A stretch of DNA of 64,000 bases from Lachancea dasiensis (lineage: Eukaryota; Ascomycota; Saccharomycetes; Saccharomycetales; Saccharomycetaceae): the NCBI GenBank assembly GCA_900074725.1, contig LT598460.1:377502-441501 (forward strand), written 5' to 3'. Below, one piece after another: positions 1-9,447 of the stretch; position 1 is the stretch's first letter; every line of letters starts with the position of its first letter. Made by a program: the position numbers and the translations under genes. Under the pieces are notes generated by a model. It ran no database searches and was not told where the DNA came from. It saw only the letters and a list, made by a program, of their open reading frames with translations.

Positions 1-563
1 TAATGCGATTCTAGCAACAATTGAAGCCCCACAGACCTTTATGTCAGACCTATCCGAATTATGGCACCCTGAAGACAACCCGACAAGCAAGTGCTTCGGC
101 CCAAAAAATTTCCATTAATCTCACCTGGTGCCGCATTAATCTAAGGATACTAATACTAGGTCTCGCTGTCAAGATATTTATTCAAGTCACTTTTCTGGGC
201 ACGATTTGTACCTTGGATTTGAGATTAGGTCCACAGCTCGTACTGGAAGCTCTCCCAAGTCACTTCTCTCAAGCACGCTGCAAGGTTTATTACTAGGGCT
301 AGCCTCGCTTTCAGAAATTGCTTAAAACGATCATCAGAAGTCATTCTGATCTGCGAAGACAGATCGGCGAGGACAGATAACTACTGTTCTTTAGCTGATA
401 ACGCTGTCATTCGAAGTGTCAAGAACTGGATGTACTTACCAACGAATTGAGTTTAAAATTTTTTTCCGAGCAGGGAATATATAAGACTACCGCGATCCAT
501 CTACCAGTCTTAAAGTTTGGTGTTCATACCGAAGGACATCACGATCTTTATAGCACTTCCGCA
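1..563. other. Region upstream of TUF1, no gene seen
   Basis: No convincing coding region. The longest frames start at non-ATG codons and match nothing I recognise. A TATA-like ATATAAG lies near 478, about 85 bases before the TUF1 start, so the right end is probably the TUF1 promoter. Confidence 0.6.
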
Positions 564-1844
564 ATGTTTGCTGTGCCCCGTGTTTTCAGCCGTTTTGCCA
601 GGCCGGTAACCAGAGGGTTTACCAGTTCTGCCATACGCTCGTACGCTGCTGCTTTCGATCGTTCTAAACCACATTTGAACATTGGTACCATTGGCCATGT
701 CGATCACGGTAAGACTACTCTAACCGCTGCCATCACCAAGACCCTAGCCGTGAAGGGTGGTGCTGACTTTTTGGACTACGCTGCCATCGACAAAGCCCCT
801 GAGGAAAGAGCCCGTGGTATTACTATCTCCACTGCCCATGTTGAATACGAAACGTCCAAAAGACACTACTCCCATGTTGACTGTCCTGGTCACGCCGATT
901 ATATCAAAAATATGATCACCGGTGCCGCCCAAATGGACGGTGCCATCATTGTCGTTGCTGCCACTGATGGTCAAATGCCTCAGACTAGAGAGCATTTGCT
1001 ATTGGCCAGACAAGTTGGTGTCCAAGACATCGTTGTTTTTGTCAACAAAGTGGACACCGTTGAGGACGAGGAAATGTTGGAGTTGGTTGAAATGGAAATG
1101 AGAGAGCTGTTGACCCAGTACGGTTTTGATGGTGACAACACTCCCGTGGTTATGGGCTCTGCATTGTGTGCTTTGGACGGCAAGAGACCGGAGATCGGAG
1201 AAGATGCTATCATGAAGTTATTGGATGCGGTTGACGAACACATCCCAACCCCTCAAAGAGACTTGGAAAAGCCATATTTGATGCCCGTGGAGGACATTTT
1301 CTCCATTTCAGGTAGAGGTACTGTTGTCACTGGTAGAGTTGAAAGAGGTAATTTCAAGAAGGGTGAGGAGGTCGAAATCGTCGGCCACTCTGCCCAGCCT
1401 TTGAAGACCACTGTGACTGGTATTGAAATGTTTAGAAAGGAATTGGACAAGGCCATGGCCGGTGACAACGCCGGTATCTTGTTACGTGGTGTTAGAAGAG
1501 ACCAGTTGAAGAGAGGTATGGTCTTGGCCAAACCTGGCACCGTTAAGGCCCACACCAAGTTTTTGGCGTCTTTGTACATCTTGTCCAAGGAAGAAGGTGG
1601 CAGACACTCCGGTTTCGGTGAAAACTACAGACCTCAGATGTATGTTCGTACTGCTGACGTCACTGTCGTCCTCAAATTTCCAGAGGCCGTGGAAGACCAC
1701 TCTATGCAAGTCATGCCCGGCGACAACGTGGAAATGGAGTGCGAATTGGTCCACCCAACTCCTCTAGAAGCCGGCCAGCGTTTCAACATCAGAGAAGGTG
1801 GTAAGACAGTTGGTACTGGTTTGGTTACCCGTATCATCGAGTAA
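564..1844 (+). CDS. TUF1: Mitochondrial elongation factor Tu
   Basis: GTPase that delivers aminoacyl-tRNA to the mitochondrial ribosome. The 426-residue protein begins with a basic, Ser/Ala-rich presequence of about 30 residues. The GTPase domain follows, with the P-loop GHVDHGKT at about residues 44-51, then DCPGH and NKVD motifs, then the two beta-barrel domains of EF-Tu. S. cerevisiae Tuf1 is of similar length (about 437). The ATG at 564 is chosen because it opens the targeting sequence; the frame is open further upstream but without an ATG. Neighbours ECM38, MSB1 and IES4 match the ancestral yeast order (TUF1, MSB1 and IES4 are consecutive as YOR187W-YOR189W). Confidence 0.97.
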   Translation: MFAVPRVFSRFARPVTRGFTSSAIRSYAAAFDRSKPHLNIGTIGHVDHGKTTLTAAITKTLAVKGGADFLDYAAIDKAPEERARGITISTAHVEYETSKRHYSHVDCPGHADYIKNMITGAAQMDGAIIVVAATDGQMPQTREHLLLARQVGVQDIVVFVNKVDTVEDEEMLELVEMEMRELLTQYGFDGDNTPVVMGSALCALDGKRPEIGEDAIMKLLDAVDEHIPTPQRDLEKPYLMPVEDIFSISGRGTVVTGRVERGNFKKGEEVEIVGHSAQPLKTTVTGIEMFRKELDKAMAGDNAGILLRGVRRDQLKRGMVLAKPGTVKAHTKFLASLYILSKEEGGRHSGFGENYRPQMYVRTADVTVVLKFPEAVEDHSMQVMPGDNVEMECELVHPTPLEAGQRFNIREGGKTVGTGLVTRIIE

Positions 1845-2179
1845 TCTTTGATTGCGGTGCTGATGGATGCCCATAGATGATCCCCATGACATATTCTGCA
1901 GATACGTTACATGTATATAGTGAAAATAACAATCGATGACGATTTACATAATGACTCCCCAGCTTCTGTAAACGCTGTTCGCTAAAAGCTGTCCATGTCT
2001 GAGAACGGACATTTTTACGGTCTTATCTCATTCACTGTTATCAGCAATCGCTGCTCGAGTACTTTCTTCCTGAGGACACTTACTATCAAGGATACTGACA
2101 GACGAGATATATAATTACCTATTGCGTTCCGGCCAACGAGTCTACTCCATAACACTAACAAGAAACGGAACTCTTGTCG
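1845..2179. other. TUF1-ECM38 intergenic region
   Basis: Noncoding. It holds the TUF1 3' end and the ECM38 promoter; an AT-rich GATATATAATTA stretch near 2105 is a plausible TATA region about 75 bases before ECM38. Confidence 0.6.
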
Positions 2180-4018
2180 ATGGTAGGTTGGCATTCACTA
2201 TGGGCAGCCCTGCCGTTGATATGTAGCGTGTCAGCAATGCAGCACTTCTTTGTCGAGGATACAGATCACAATATCGATATCAAGCCGTTACCCAGATATC
2301 CTACTCTTAATCCAAATTCGTCTGAGGTTTTACGAACTGGGCGTCATGGAGCGGTTAGCTCAGACTCTGAAGCTTGTAGTCGAATCGCCGTCGAACAGGT
2401 ATTGCAAAAATTCGAGAAGGCCAATGCTGCAGATGCAGCCGTCACGGTATCACTGTGCTTAGGCATGGTTAACTTCTTTTCAAGTGGGATTGGAGGAGGT
2501 GGCTACGCCGTCTTCCTCAGTGGAAACAAGCACGATTCTCCTTCTGACCCTTTTTTTGTCGATTTTCGTGAGCAGGCTCCAAAGTTGGCCCACAAAGAGA
2601 TGTTTGCACACAATGCCAACGCATCTCAAACCGGGGGATTAGCGGTTGCTGTTCCAGGAGAACTGAAAGGACTGTATGAATTATTTATCCAGCGTGGCAG
2701 CGGTGGTGTTGAATGGAAAGATCTACTCGAGCCGGTCATCGAGCTGGGATTGAATGGCTGGGCCATAAACGACGTTACAGAGGCGGTTTTGAAAGTATAT
2801 GAACCGTACTTCGTTGACCACCCACATGATTGGGGCTTCGTTTTGAACAAAGAAGGAAATAGGACGTTGAAAGCTGGAGAAACTATCAAGAGAACAGCAC
2901 TAGCAGAAACGCTACGAGAGTTGGCACAGAATGGTACAGTGGCTCCCTTCTATGACCCAGATCATCGGATTGGCAAGTCTTTGGTGCGAAAGGTCCAAGA
3001 GACGGGTGGGATCCTCACTGGTGAAGACTTGTCGAGTTATTACGTCAACGTCTCTTCACCATTATCTGCTAAGATCCGTAAGGGGTGGGCCAACGTCCCG
3101 AACAACGATTTAGAGGTTTTCACGAGCAGTGGCTCGAGCTCAGGTGCTGCGCTCATGTCGGCCCTCAAAATACTTGACCATTTCCCAAATTCACAAGGAG
3201 GTGACTACTCACCAGAGCAGGCATACATTCTTGTAGAATGCATGAAATATATGTCTAGCGCCAGAAGCCGATTAGGGGATTTTTCCCTAAGTGGCAGTTT
3301 ACCCGAGCGCATCGAAGAGGTATTGAGCGTGAACTGGACAGAGGCTGCAGTAGAAACCATTAAATTCAACATGGACACAATGTATACCTTGCCAAACTGG
3401 ACTGATTATCACCCGCTATATGAAATGACAGATCCGCACGGAACCACCCATTTCAGTGTTGTGGATAAATATAATAATGCGGTCTCAATTACTTCAACCG
3501 TAAACCTTTTGTTTGGTTCCTTGGTTCATGACACAGAGACCGGTGTTATTTTGAACAATGAAATGGACGACTTTTCGCAACCTCGTCGTTCCAATGCTTT
3601 TGGGCTGGCCGCTTCCATATACAATTTTCCCGAGCCGGGCAAGAGACCGCTTTCATCCTGCGCACCTGTGGTGGTACTCAATGAGTTAGGCTATCCAGAT
3701 TTGGCCATTGGAGCTGCCGGCGGCTCGCGCATCACTCCAAGCATATTCCAAGCTTTGGCCCGCATCTACTGGTACAATATTCCGCTCATGGAAGCGATTG
3801 CTTATCCTAGAATGCACCACCAGCTTCTACCCGACCAATTGGAGGTAGAAAGCTTTCCAATGCTGGGCAAAAGCACAATACAATCTTTGCGTCAAATGGG
3901 CCACAACGTGATTGAACAGCAACCAAAGAGTGTAGTGAACGGAATTAAAAGAGGCCTCGGGGAGTGGCACGCTGTGAGTGATTTTTGGCGCAAAAGGGGA
4001 ATCGCAGTAGCCTACTAA
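2180..4018 (+). CDS. ECM38: Gamma-glutamyltransferase
   Basis: Vacuolar-membrane enzyme that removes the gamma-glutamyl group from glutathione and its conjugates. The 612-residue protein has a hydrophobic N-terminal signal-anchor (about residues 3-20) and then the Ntn-hydrolase fold of this family. The self-cleavage site TTHFSV is present; the first Thr, at about residue 422, would become the N-terminal nucleophile of the small subunit. The substrate-binding GGSRI motif lies near the C-terminus. S. cerevisiae Ecm38 has about 660 residues. The start is the ATG at 2180, just before the hydrophobic segment. In S. cerevisiae the gene is YLR299W; its place between TUF1 and MSB1 fits an unduplicated ancestral order. 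Confidence 0.95.
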   Translation: MVGWHSLWAALPLICSVSAMQHFFVEDTDHNIDIKPLPRYPTLNPNSSEVLRTGRHGAVSSDSEACSRIAVEQVLQKFEKANAADAAVTVSLCLGMVNFFSSGIGGGGYAVFLSGNKHDSPSDPFFVDFREQAPKLAHKEMFAHNANASQTGGLAVAVPGELKGLYELFIQRGSGGVEWKDLLEPVIELGLNGWAINDVTEAVLKVYEPYFVDHPHDWGFVLNKEGNRTLKAGETIKRTALAETLRELAQNGTVAPFYDPDHRIGKSLVRKVQETGGILTGEDLSSYYVNVSSPLSAKIRKGWANVPNNDLEVFTSSGSSSGAALMSALKILDHFPNSQGGDYSPEQAYILVECMKYMSSARSRLGDFSLSGSLPERIEEVLSVNWTEAAVETIKFNMDTMYTLPNWTDYHPLYEMTDPHGTTHFSVVDKYNNAVSITSTVNLLFGSLVHDTETGVILNNEMDDFSQPRRSNAFGLAASIYNFPEPGKRPLSSCAPVVVLNELGYPDLAIGAAGGSRITPSIFQALARIYWYNIPLMEAIAYPRMHHQLLPDQLEVESFPMLGKSTIQSLRQMGHNVIEQQPKSVVNGIKRGLGEWHAVSDFWRKRGIAVAY

Positions 4019-4122
4019 AGATCATACCTCTAGCGGTGTACGCGTAACAGTCAACCAACTGGAATTATAATTGTCATATTCTACGGAATGTTATGTAAAG
4101 TGTTGAAACTAAACAAAACTGG

Positions 4123-7100
4123 ATGTCGTACTTGGCGGTATCCAAGCGACTTCGAAGCATGGAGTCTCCTAAGCCCCTACCGAACCCTCCGAAGTCTACC
4201 AGGAGTGGAGCTTCTCCTACCAGAAATCAAAATTCACCTTCCAAAAGCGTGGATGAAGAAGACTTCGAGTTTTATAATGAGTTTTCGAGAGGCAACGTGA
4301 AGGATCTGATCCATGCTCTTACACAAGAGCTCAAGAGAACGGCATTGGACACCGAGTACCTGTTCTTACCGTTTCGCCCAGAGCAGTCGAATGAGAAGCT
4401 TTTAAAGTTTTTGAATCGTGTTTTTCCACTTGGAAACGGAGTCGCCGTAGCTGACGGAAAACTTGATAGATTGATCCGAGCAACTGATCAGTGGACTCTG
4501 TTTCAGGCACTTAAGTACATCTGGGCCAGACTTCCCGAGGGGCAGGTAGTAACATGGAGTGCTTACCACGCGTTTGAAGAACGTGAGAAAGCCGATGGGT
4601 TTTCTCCCAAAGCATTTTTAGAGCTTATGCCCAAATGTCTGGTTTCGCCTGATCACGCCTCCATTGTGTACGACTTCTTTGATCTCATAGTCACGATGGC
4701 GTCAAACTCTAAGCGGAACAAGATGAGCGCGCGTAAGATCTCGAAGATGTTTGGCATTTGGGCATTTGGGAGCGATGGCGGCAGAAATGCTGCAACTTCA
4801 TATGATTTTGACAACGGCGTTGATAAAAGAAATGAAGACATTAACACTTTCCAGAGTGGGCTTGACCAATGGATTCCTGCATCTGATGCCATGTTCCATC
4901 TCCTTCTCGCGTTTATACGCAGTTTTGTTCCGCACGATTTGAATGATGCCAAGATTCCTACCACATTGAAGACTATATTATTCAATAACAACTATCCACC
5001 GAAGGACAGCACAGCATACTCTTCGGAAACCACTCTTACGGTTCCAATCGTGAGCCTGAAGACCACAAAATTTTCAAAAAAGCCTTGGCAACTTATTGAA
5101 CGGTGTAACCAGCTATTCGACTTTGCAAATCACGATGCATTTGCGGCCCGAGAGGATTACGCTCTTTTGAAGTCGCTTTTCAAAAAGAAGAAAAACATTG
5201 AGGGCATTAGTCGTAAGATGTCGAAAGAGTCCCGTCGACTAATGAAAGAGATGTCTACCAAGCACTCTACATTTCAAGCTGGCTGGGCCTCTCAAACTTG
5301 TATTTCATCAGCTGGTGCATCCAAAGGTCCTAGTGAGCACTTACAAATGAGTCGCGTCAATATTGACGATTATTTTATTTGGGCCTGGCTCTCGTCTTTA
5401 TCCCATGAACAGACATCGCGTAAGCGAAAAATATTTGGAAGATCTCTCATCTTAGAATTTGAATTTGACGGCTTTAAAAAGTGGATGGTCATCGAGGAAT
5501 CAGACCTAAACGTGGAATTGGCGAAACGTCAGAAGTTTGATTCTTTAGAAAATATACCTCACGACGATTCAGCTATTCCCATCATTCAACAGGCAAAAAA
5601 TGCGCGTAACATCACCCCAGCTTACGAAAAATTCCAAAAGAACGTCACTACGGAAAATTCCGTGGCCGCGGCCGAGAAGAAGTTACCTTTCGCACCTTCG
5701 ATTGTCAATTCTCATGATGGACAAAATACTTCTCCTTCCCCCCAACCGAAAGACCACTTAAATGCGTTCAACTCAAACTCTAAGTTGAATTCACTTCAAT
5801 CAATTTCCAAAACCCACCATGCCTCAAAAAAATCCCCAAGTACATTTCAAGCTCCTTTAAATGAGACCGGACATGAGCAACCAACTTATAAAAACCATAT
5901 AAACTCTGACAATAATACCAACCGTCATGACTCAAGAGTTTTGAGTCAGTTCAGCATGTTGAATCCAGCTAATTACGAGCTGCCAACAGTGAAGCGTGAA
6001 GAGTTCAAGGTTGATTTACCCTCATTTGATAAAGAAAGTGAGGATTATAAAGGGCAAGGAAATGAATTTACGGAACCTGTCACCCTTTCTGTCACACCTC
6101 GTAACAAGGAAAGGGTGAAAAGCACTTGCATCGACGACTTGAACTTATTGGTTGACAAACTAAATCATCAAGTTTTGAATTCAGATCAAGAGGATGAAAA
6201 GTCAACCGAGCATGGTTCCGAGACGTTCGAAAGCCTTACAATGTTTGATAAGTATAAAAATATACCAGGCCAATCTACTGACACATTGGCAGAAAGCGCT
6301 ACTTCCAGTGTTGCGCCTCTGAAAATTGGCGGCGGACAGTTTGATCAGCATTCAATGGCGTCTCAAACACCTCTAAGAATTAACAATCAGGATGGGCCCA
6401 ACTCAAACAGCTTTGTTCACATTAACTCGAACGATGTAAATCCAATTGCTTCATTACCAGGGTCTGCGACGGACGTAAATTCTTACCATGACACGAACCC
6501 TTCTTTCGTTGCCAGAAAGAAGGTTCCCAATAGAAAGGAACCTGTCGCAGTATCGAATGAAATACCTCATTATGATATGCCCTCACAGACGTCCTTGTCA
6601 AAATCTTCATCACCTATTCTTTCAGCCCCTCGTGAAAATTTAGGGCCAACAAGAACAAAGGAGAGAGCAACAGAAGTGCATCATAATAATGTACAGCAAC
6701 CTGTTGTACCAATCAAAATTTCAAGGCACAGTCCCGTGGTCGCTCAGGAACCCATGTATTATTCACACCAGCTGAACGAAGAACATCGCAAACAGCCAAC
6801 AACTGGCATGGTAATGCCGCAAGCTCACGTTCAAGCTCAAAATACTGCACACTCTCAACAACCACAGGTATATCCACCAAACGTACATTACGCGAGTCGT
6901 CAAGAGGGACTGCATTCTCATGCAAGACCTCGACATGATTCCCCGCACAGGATGAAGCATACGATTGCACAACCCTATAATCAAAATCTTGTTCTCAACT
7001 CACGAATGGACAGCCCTCACTGGATATCGCAGCCAACACTTAATACCTATCCACCTGATCAGCGCCAGATACGAGCAGGGCACAGCGCGTCCGAGCCCAG

Positions 7101-7596
7101 TTTTAATTCTCCTACGTCACAAGCCCAGGGCTCAGCGCTCAAAAGTCCGCAATTGCCCCATAGATTTGGGCACTCGCCAATCTCAAACACTACACATTAC
7201 ATGGCACCCAACTACCAAAACACTGGGCATCAGCGTCCAGTCAATTCTAATCCTAGAATTGTCACTCAAAATCAACCTCAGCTCCCGAGCAATGCTATAA
7301 CTTCACCCGTTGGGCCAGTCCCCTCAAGAACCCAACACCCACCCACATCGGCAGTACATGGCTATCCAATACAACAATCACCACGGATGGGTAGCCCAGG
7401 AACTTTCATCCCCCTTACAACTGGCCAACATGTTCCATATTCGTCGTCTCCTTCGCATCTCGGTTACGGTGTAATGCAGACTACAGGGTCTCCTAGGCCA
7501 CCTATCGGAGGCAAACTACACGGTGGATTTGCAACAAAAAAAGATGACCGTAAGAGGCTTCACGACACAATAAGAAATGGTGCTTTTGGGATTTAA
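4123..7596 (+). CDS. MSB1: Msb1-type bud-emergence protein
   Basis: Polarity factor that acts with Cdc42, Bem1 and the Rho1/Pkc1 pathway at the bud site. The 1157-residue length is close to S. cerevisiae Msb1 (about 1137). The N-terminal 450 residues form the conserved Msb1/Mug8 domain: the stretch FRPEQSNEKL, the block SARKISKM and the block GLDQWIPASDAMFHLLLAF are all close to the S. cerevisiae protein as I remember it. The rest is low-complexity, rich in Asn, Gln, Pro, Ser and His. The last 20 or so residues (KKDDRKRL...NGAFGI) are again conserved. No intron or frame break is seen. Confidence 0.95.
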   Translation: MSYLAVSKRLRSMESPKPLPNPPKSTRSGASPTRNQNSPSKSVDEEDFEFYNEFSRGNVKDLIHALTQELKRTALDTEYLFLPFRPEQSNEKLLKFLNRVFPLGNGVAVADGKLDRLIRATDQWTLFQALKYIWARLPEGQVVTWSAYHAFEEREKADGFSPKAFLELMPKCLVSPDHASIVYDFFDLIVTMASNSKRNKMSARKISKMFGIWAFGSDGGRNAATSYDFDNGVDKRNEDINTFQSGLDQWIPASDAMFHLLLAFIRSFVPHDLNDAKIPTTLKTILFNNNYPPKDSTAYSSETTLTVPIVSLKTTKFSKKPWQLIERCNQLFDFANHDAFAAREDYALLKSLFKKKKNIEGISRKMSKESRRLMKEMSTKHSTFQAGWASQTCISSAGASKGPSEHLQMSRVNIDDYFIWAWLSSLSHEQTSRKRKIFGRSLILEFEFDGFKKWMVIEESDLNVELAKRQKFDSLENIPHDDSAIPIIQQAKNARNITPAYEKFQKNVTTENSVAAAEKKLPFAPSIVNSHDGQNTSPSPQPKDHLNAFNSNSKLNSLQSISKTHHASKKSPSTFQAPLNETGHEQPTYKNHINSDNNTNRHDSRVLSQFSMLNPANYELPTVKREEFKVDLPSFDKESEDYKGQGNEFTEPVTLSVTPRNKERVKSTCIDDLNLLVDKLNHQVLNSDQEDEKSTEHGSETFESLTMFDKYKNIPGQSTDTLAESATSSVAPLKIGGGQFDQHSMASQTPLRINNQDGPNSNSFVHINSNDVNPIASLPGSATDVNSYHDTNPSFVARKKVPNRKEPVAVSNEIPHYDMPSQTSLSKSSSPILSAPRENLGPTRTKERATEVHHNNVQQPVVPIKISRHSPVVAQEPMYYSHQLNEEHRKQPTTGMVMPQAHVQAQNTAHSQQPQVYPPNVHYASRQEGLHSHARPRHDSPHRMKHTIAQPYNQNLVLNSRMDSPHWISQPTLNTYPPDQRQIRAGHSASEPSFNSPTSQAQGSALKSPQLPHRFGHSPISNTTHYMAPNYQNTGHQRPVNSNPRIVTQNQPQLPSNAITSPVGPVPSRTQHPPTSAVHGYPIQQSPRMGSPGTFIPLTTGQHVPYSSSPSHLGYGVMQTTGSPRPPIGGKLHGGFATKKDDRKRLHDTIRNGAFGI

Positions 7597-7840
7597 GCAC
7601 ATTCATTTGAGTCTTAAATCAAATGAATGGAACTTATTAAATCAGATCTGCATCAGCCGGATTTCCAAAAATTAACTTCATTGGTTACCACTATATAAGA
7701 TATAATTTGACGTTCATTATAAACCCTAAATACTAGAAGAACAAAACGTTCGAAATAAACGTCGAAGTTTATAGTTTGTTAATAGCTTTCTTTACCAACA
7801 GCTCGAAGAACAATTTCTTCATTACAGCTGGCAAAAAATA

Positions 7841-7912
7841 CTCCGATACGGGGAGTCGAACCCCGGTCTCCACGGTGAAAGCGTGATGTGATAGCCGTTA
7901 CACTATATCGGA
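7841..7912 (-). tRNA. tRNA-Glu (anticodon UUC)
   Basis: The reverse strand reads TCCGATATAGTG at the 5' end and closes with CGTATCGGA plus discriminator G, giving a 7-bp acceptor stem. It has the GGGTTCGACTCCC T-arm (B box), and the anticodon TTC lies at 7877-7879. Length is 72 bases with no intron. It matches yeast tRNA-Glu almost base for base. It lies between MSB1 and IES4. Confidence 0.97.
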
Positions 7913-8075
7913 CTCTTACAAGTCTTCATTGCTATTCAATTATTAGTTCCACAGCTAAAGTCAGAAGCTTTTTCTAGAAAGCTAATTGTTGACCAAATTG
8001 TCATGTCCTTAGTCGCATTTGATTGACGGGAGCATTCTGTCTTCGAGAGTTGCATCGACCATTGTGCTGTCCTTT

Positions 8076-8567
8076 ATGTCCCAAGATCAAGCCCGTGAAT
8101 CGAAGGAATCTCAAGACTCTACAGAGCTCAAGAGTTCAGGCAAGGACAAGCCTGAATCCCTTCCAGCTCTAGAATGGGAACACGTTCAGAGCAGTATTCC
8201 TGTAGAGAGCTTCACGAACTATGAGATAAACTTCAACGGATGGGCCAGGAAAGATCGCTTGAAGACTAGATTAGAAGAGCGAGCCAAACACCTTGAAGAA
8301 GAGGAGAAAGAACGCGCAAAGAAACAAAAGTTAGACCACGAAAACGAGGTAAAAGCTTCAGAAAAGCACAATGAAGGAGATGAAGATTTGGGTTCCGACG
8401 ATTCGGAGCATGAGAGTAAGCCAGTAGCCGAAAAAAGGGAAAAAGATGTAGAGTCAGGTGGAACATTAAATGGGAAAAGCGTTAAAGAGGGCGACGAGAA
8501 TTGCTCAAAAGATGTTAAGGATGGTTCGGTGAAAGATAGTGGCAGTGAAGATAATATGGTGGAGTAG
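8076..8567 (+). CDS. IES4: INO80 complex subunit Ies4
   Basis: Subunit of the INO80 chromatin remodeller and a checkpoint kinase (Mec1/Tel1) target in S. cerevisiae. The 163-residue protein has one recognisable block, near residues 28-60, with core NYEINFNGWARKDRL, which parallels YKVNFTGWIRRD in S. cerevisiae Ies4. The rest is highly charged (Glu/Lys/Asp runs) and probably disordered. It is longer than the 116-residue S. cerevisiae protein because of an acidic C-terminal tail. The ATG at 8076 is used; the upstream in-frame stretch has no ATG. Its position after MSB1 equals YOR189W. Confidence 0.9.
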   Translation: MSQDQARESKESQDSTELKSSGKDKPESLPALEWEHVQSSIPVESFTNYEINFNGWARKDRLKTRLEERAKHLEEEEKERAKKQKLDHENEVKASEKHNEGDEDLGSDDSEHESKPVAEKREKDVESGGTLNGKSVKEGDENCSKDVKDGSVKDSGSEDNMVE

Positions 8568-9447
8568 ACCGGCTCATTTTCCAAGACTATCTTAAACTGC
8601 TTAATAAACTCTGTGGGTTGGTGATGTAACGGACGTCCTTGCTTTTCCTACTCTCAGTAAATTCGGATAACAAACATTGGACACCAAAATTGATGACTGT
8701 TTATTTGCAAAATTATTACGATGGTCAATTATACCACATCGCCTAATTTTGAAAGTCCATTTTCCAAATCACTCCCCATTCGTCGCCCATTAGATAATTG
8801 GTGTTTTCCCGATCAAATAACGCCGAAGGAGGAAAAACTGGGACCGTTAATACACATGTGAAATATTCAAATAGAAAGATTTGTCATTGGAATCTATGGC
8901 ATCGGTGCCACCGAGATCGTTTCAATTTGTGGCTTCACTTTATTAATGCAACATGGTGGCTATAACAAGGCGGCAAGAACAATGTGTCAAAAAGTGTCAC
9001 TGTTCTAACGTGTTGCATGATAGTCTCTGTAATTTCACCAATTTCGGTATTCGACATGCAGTATTTATTGTTCTGGAGCGTATCTCAAACTACGCGAGAT
9101 CTATCTGCTGCGATTGTCAAGACAAAAACTATAGAATGGCAATAAAGCGTAACTTGTCGGGCTCTATCCCCGCCAAGGCAAGCTCGGCTCGAAAAGGAAG
9201 GCAAAATGTTCTCATCAAATGATTACAAATTGCCGGTTATTTGTTCAATGTATATTATGGTTCATCTTGGCCAAAACGCTTGGCATATCAATTAATTATA
9301 TAATTCGCATAAACAGGGTTCTCATCCTGAGTCATTTTAACTTCAAAGATCAAATTGTAAGGCATGTTGTACTTCAACGAACGTACATCATAGCCGAAAA
9401 TTCACGCAATCGAAACATATCGCATATCAATAGTCACCTCGTGTAGC
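8568..9447. other. Convergent IES4-DUR3 intergenic region
   Basis: Almost 900 bases between two convergent genes. Small frames exist, for example an ATG frame of 89 codons at 8953, but they have no recognisable motif or codon signal. No tRNA is seen. It is the left edge of the break in ancestral gene order, since EXG1/SPR1 would be expected next. Confidence 0.6.

Noticed and set aside
447-563. N-terminal extension of TUF1
   Set aside because: The frame is open but lacks an ATG and contains the TATA-like region; the ATG at 564 opens a good mitochondrial presequence.
8953-9222. 89-codon ATG frame between IES4 and DUR3
   Set aside because: No motif, irregular composition, no counterpart at this position that I know of.
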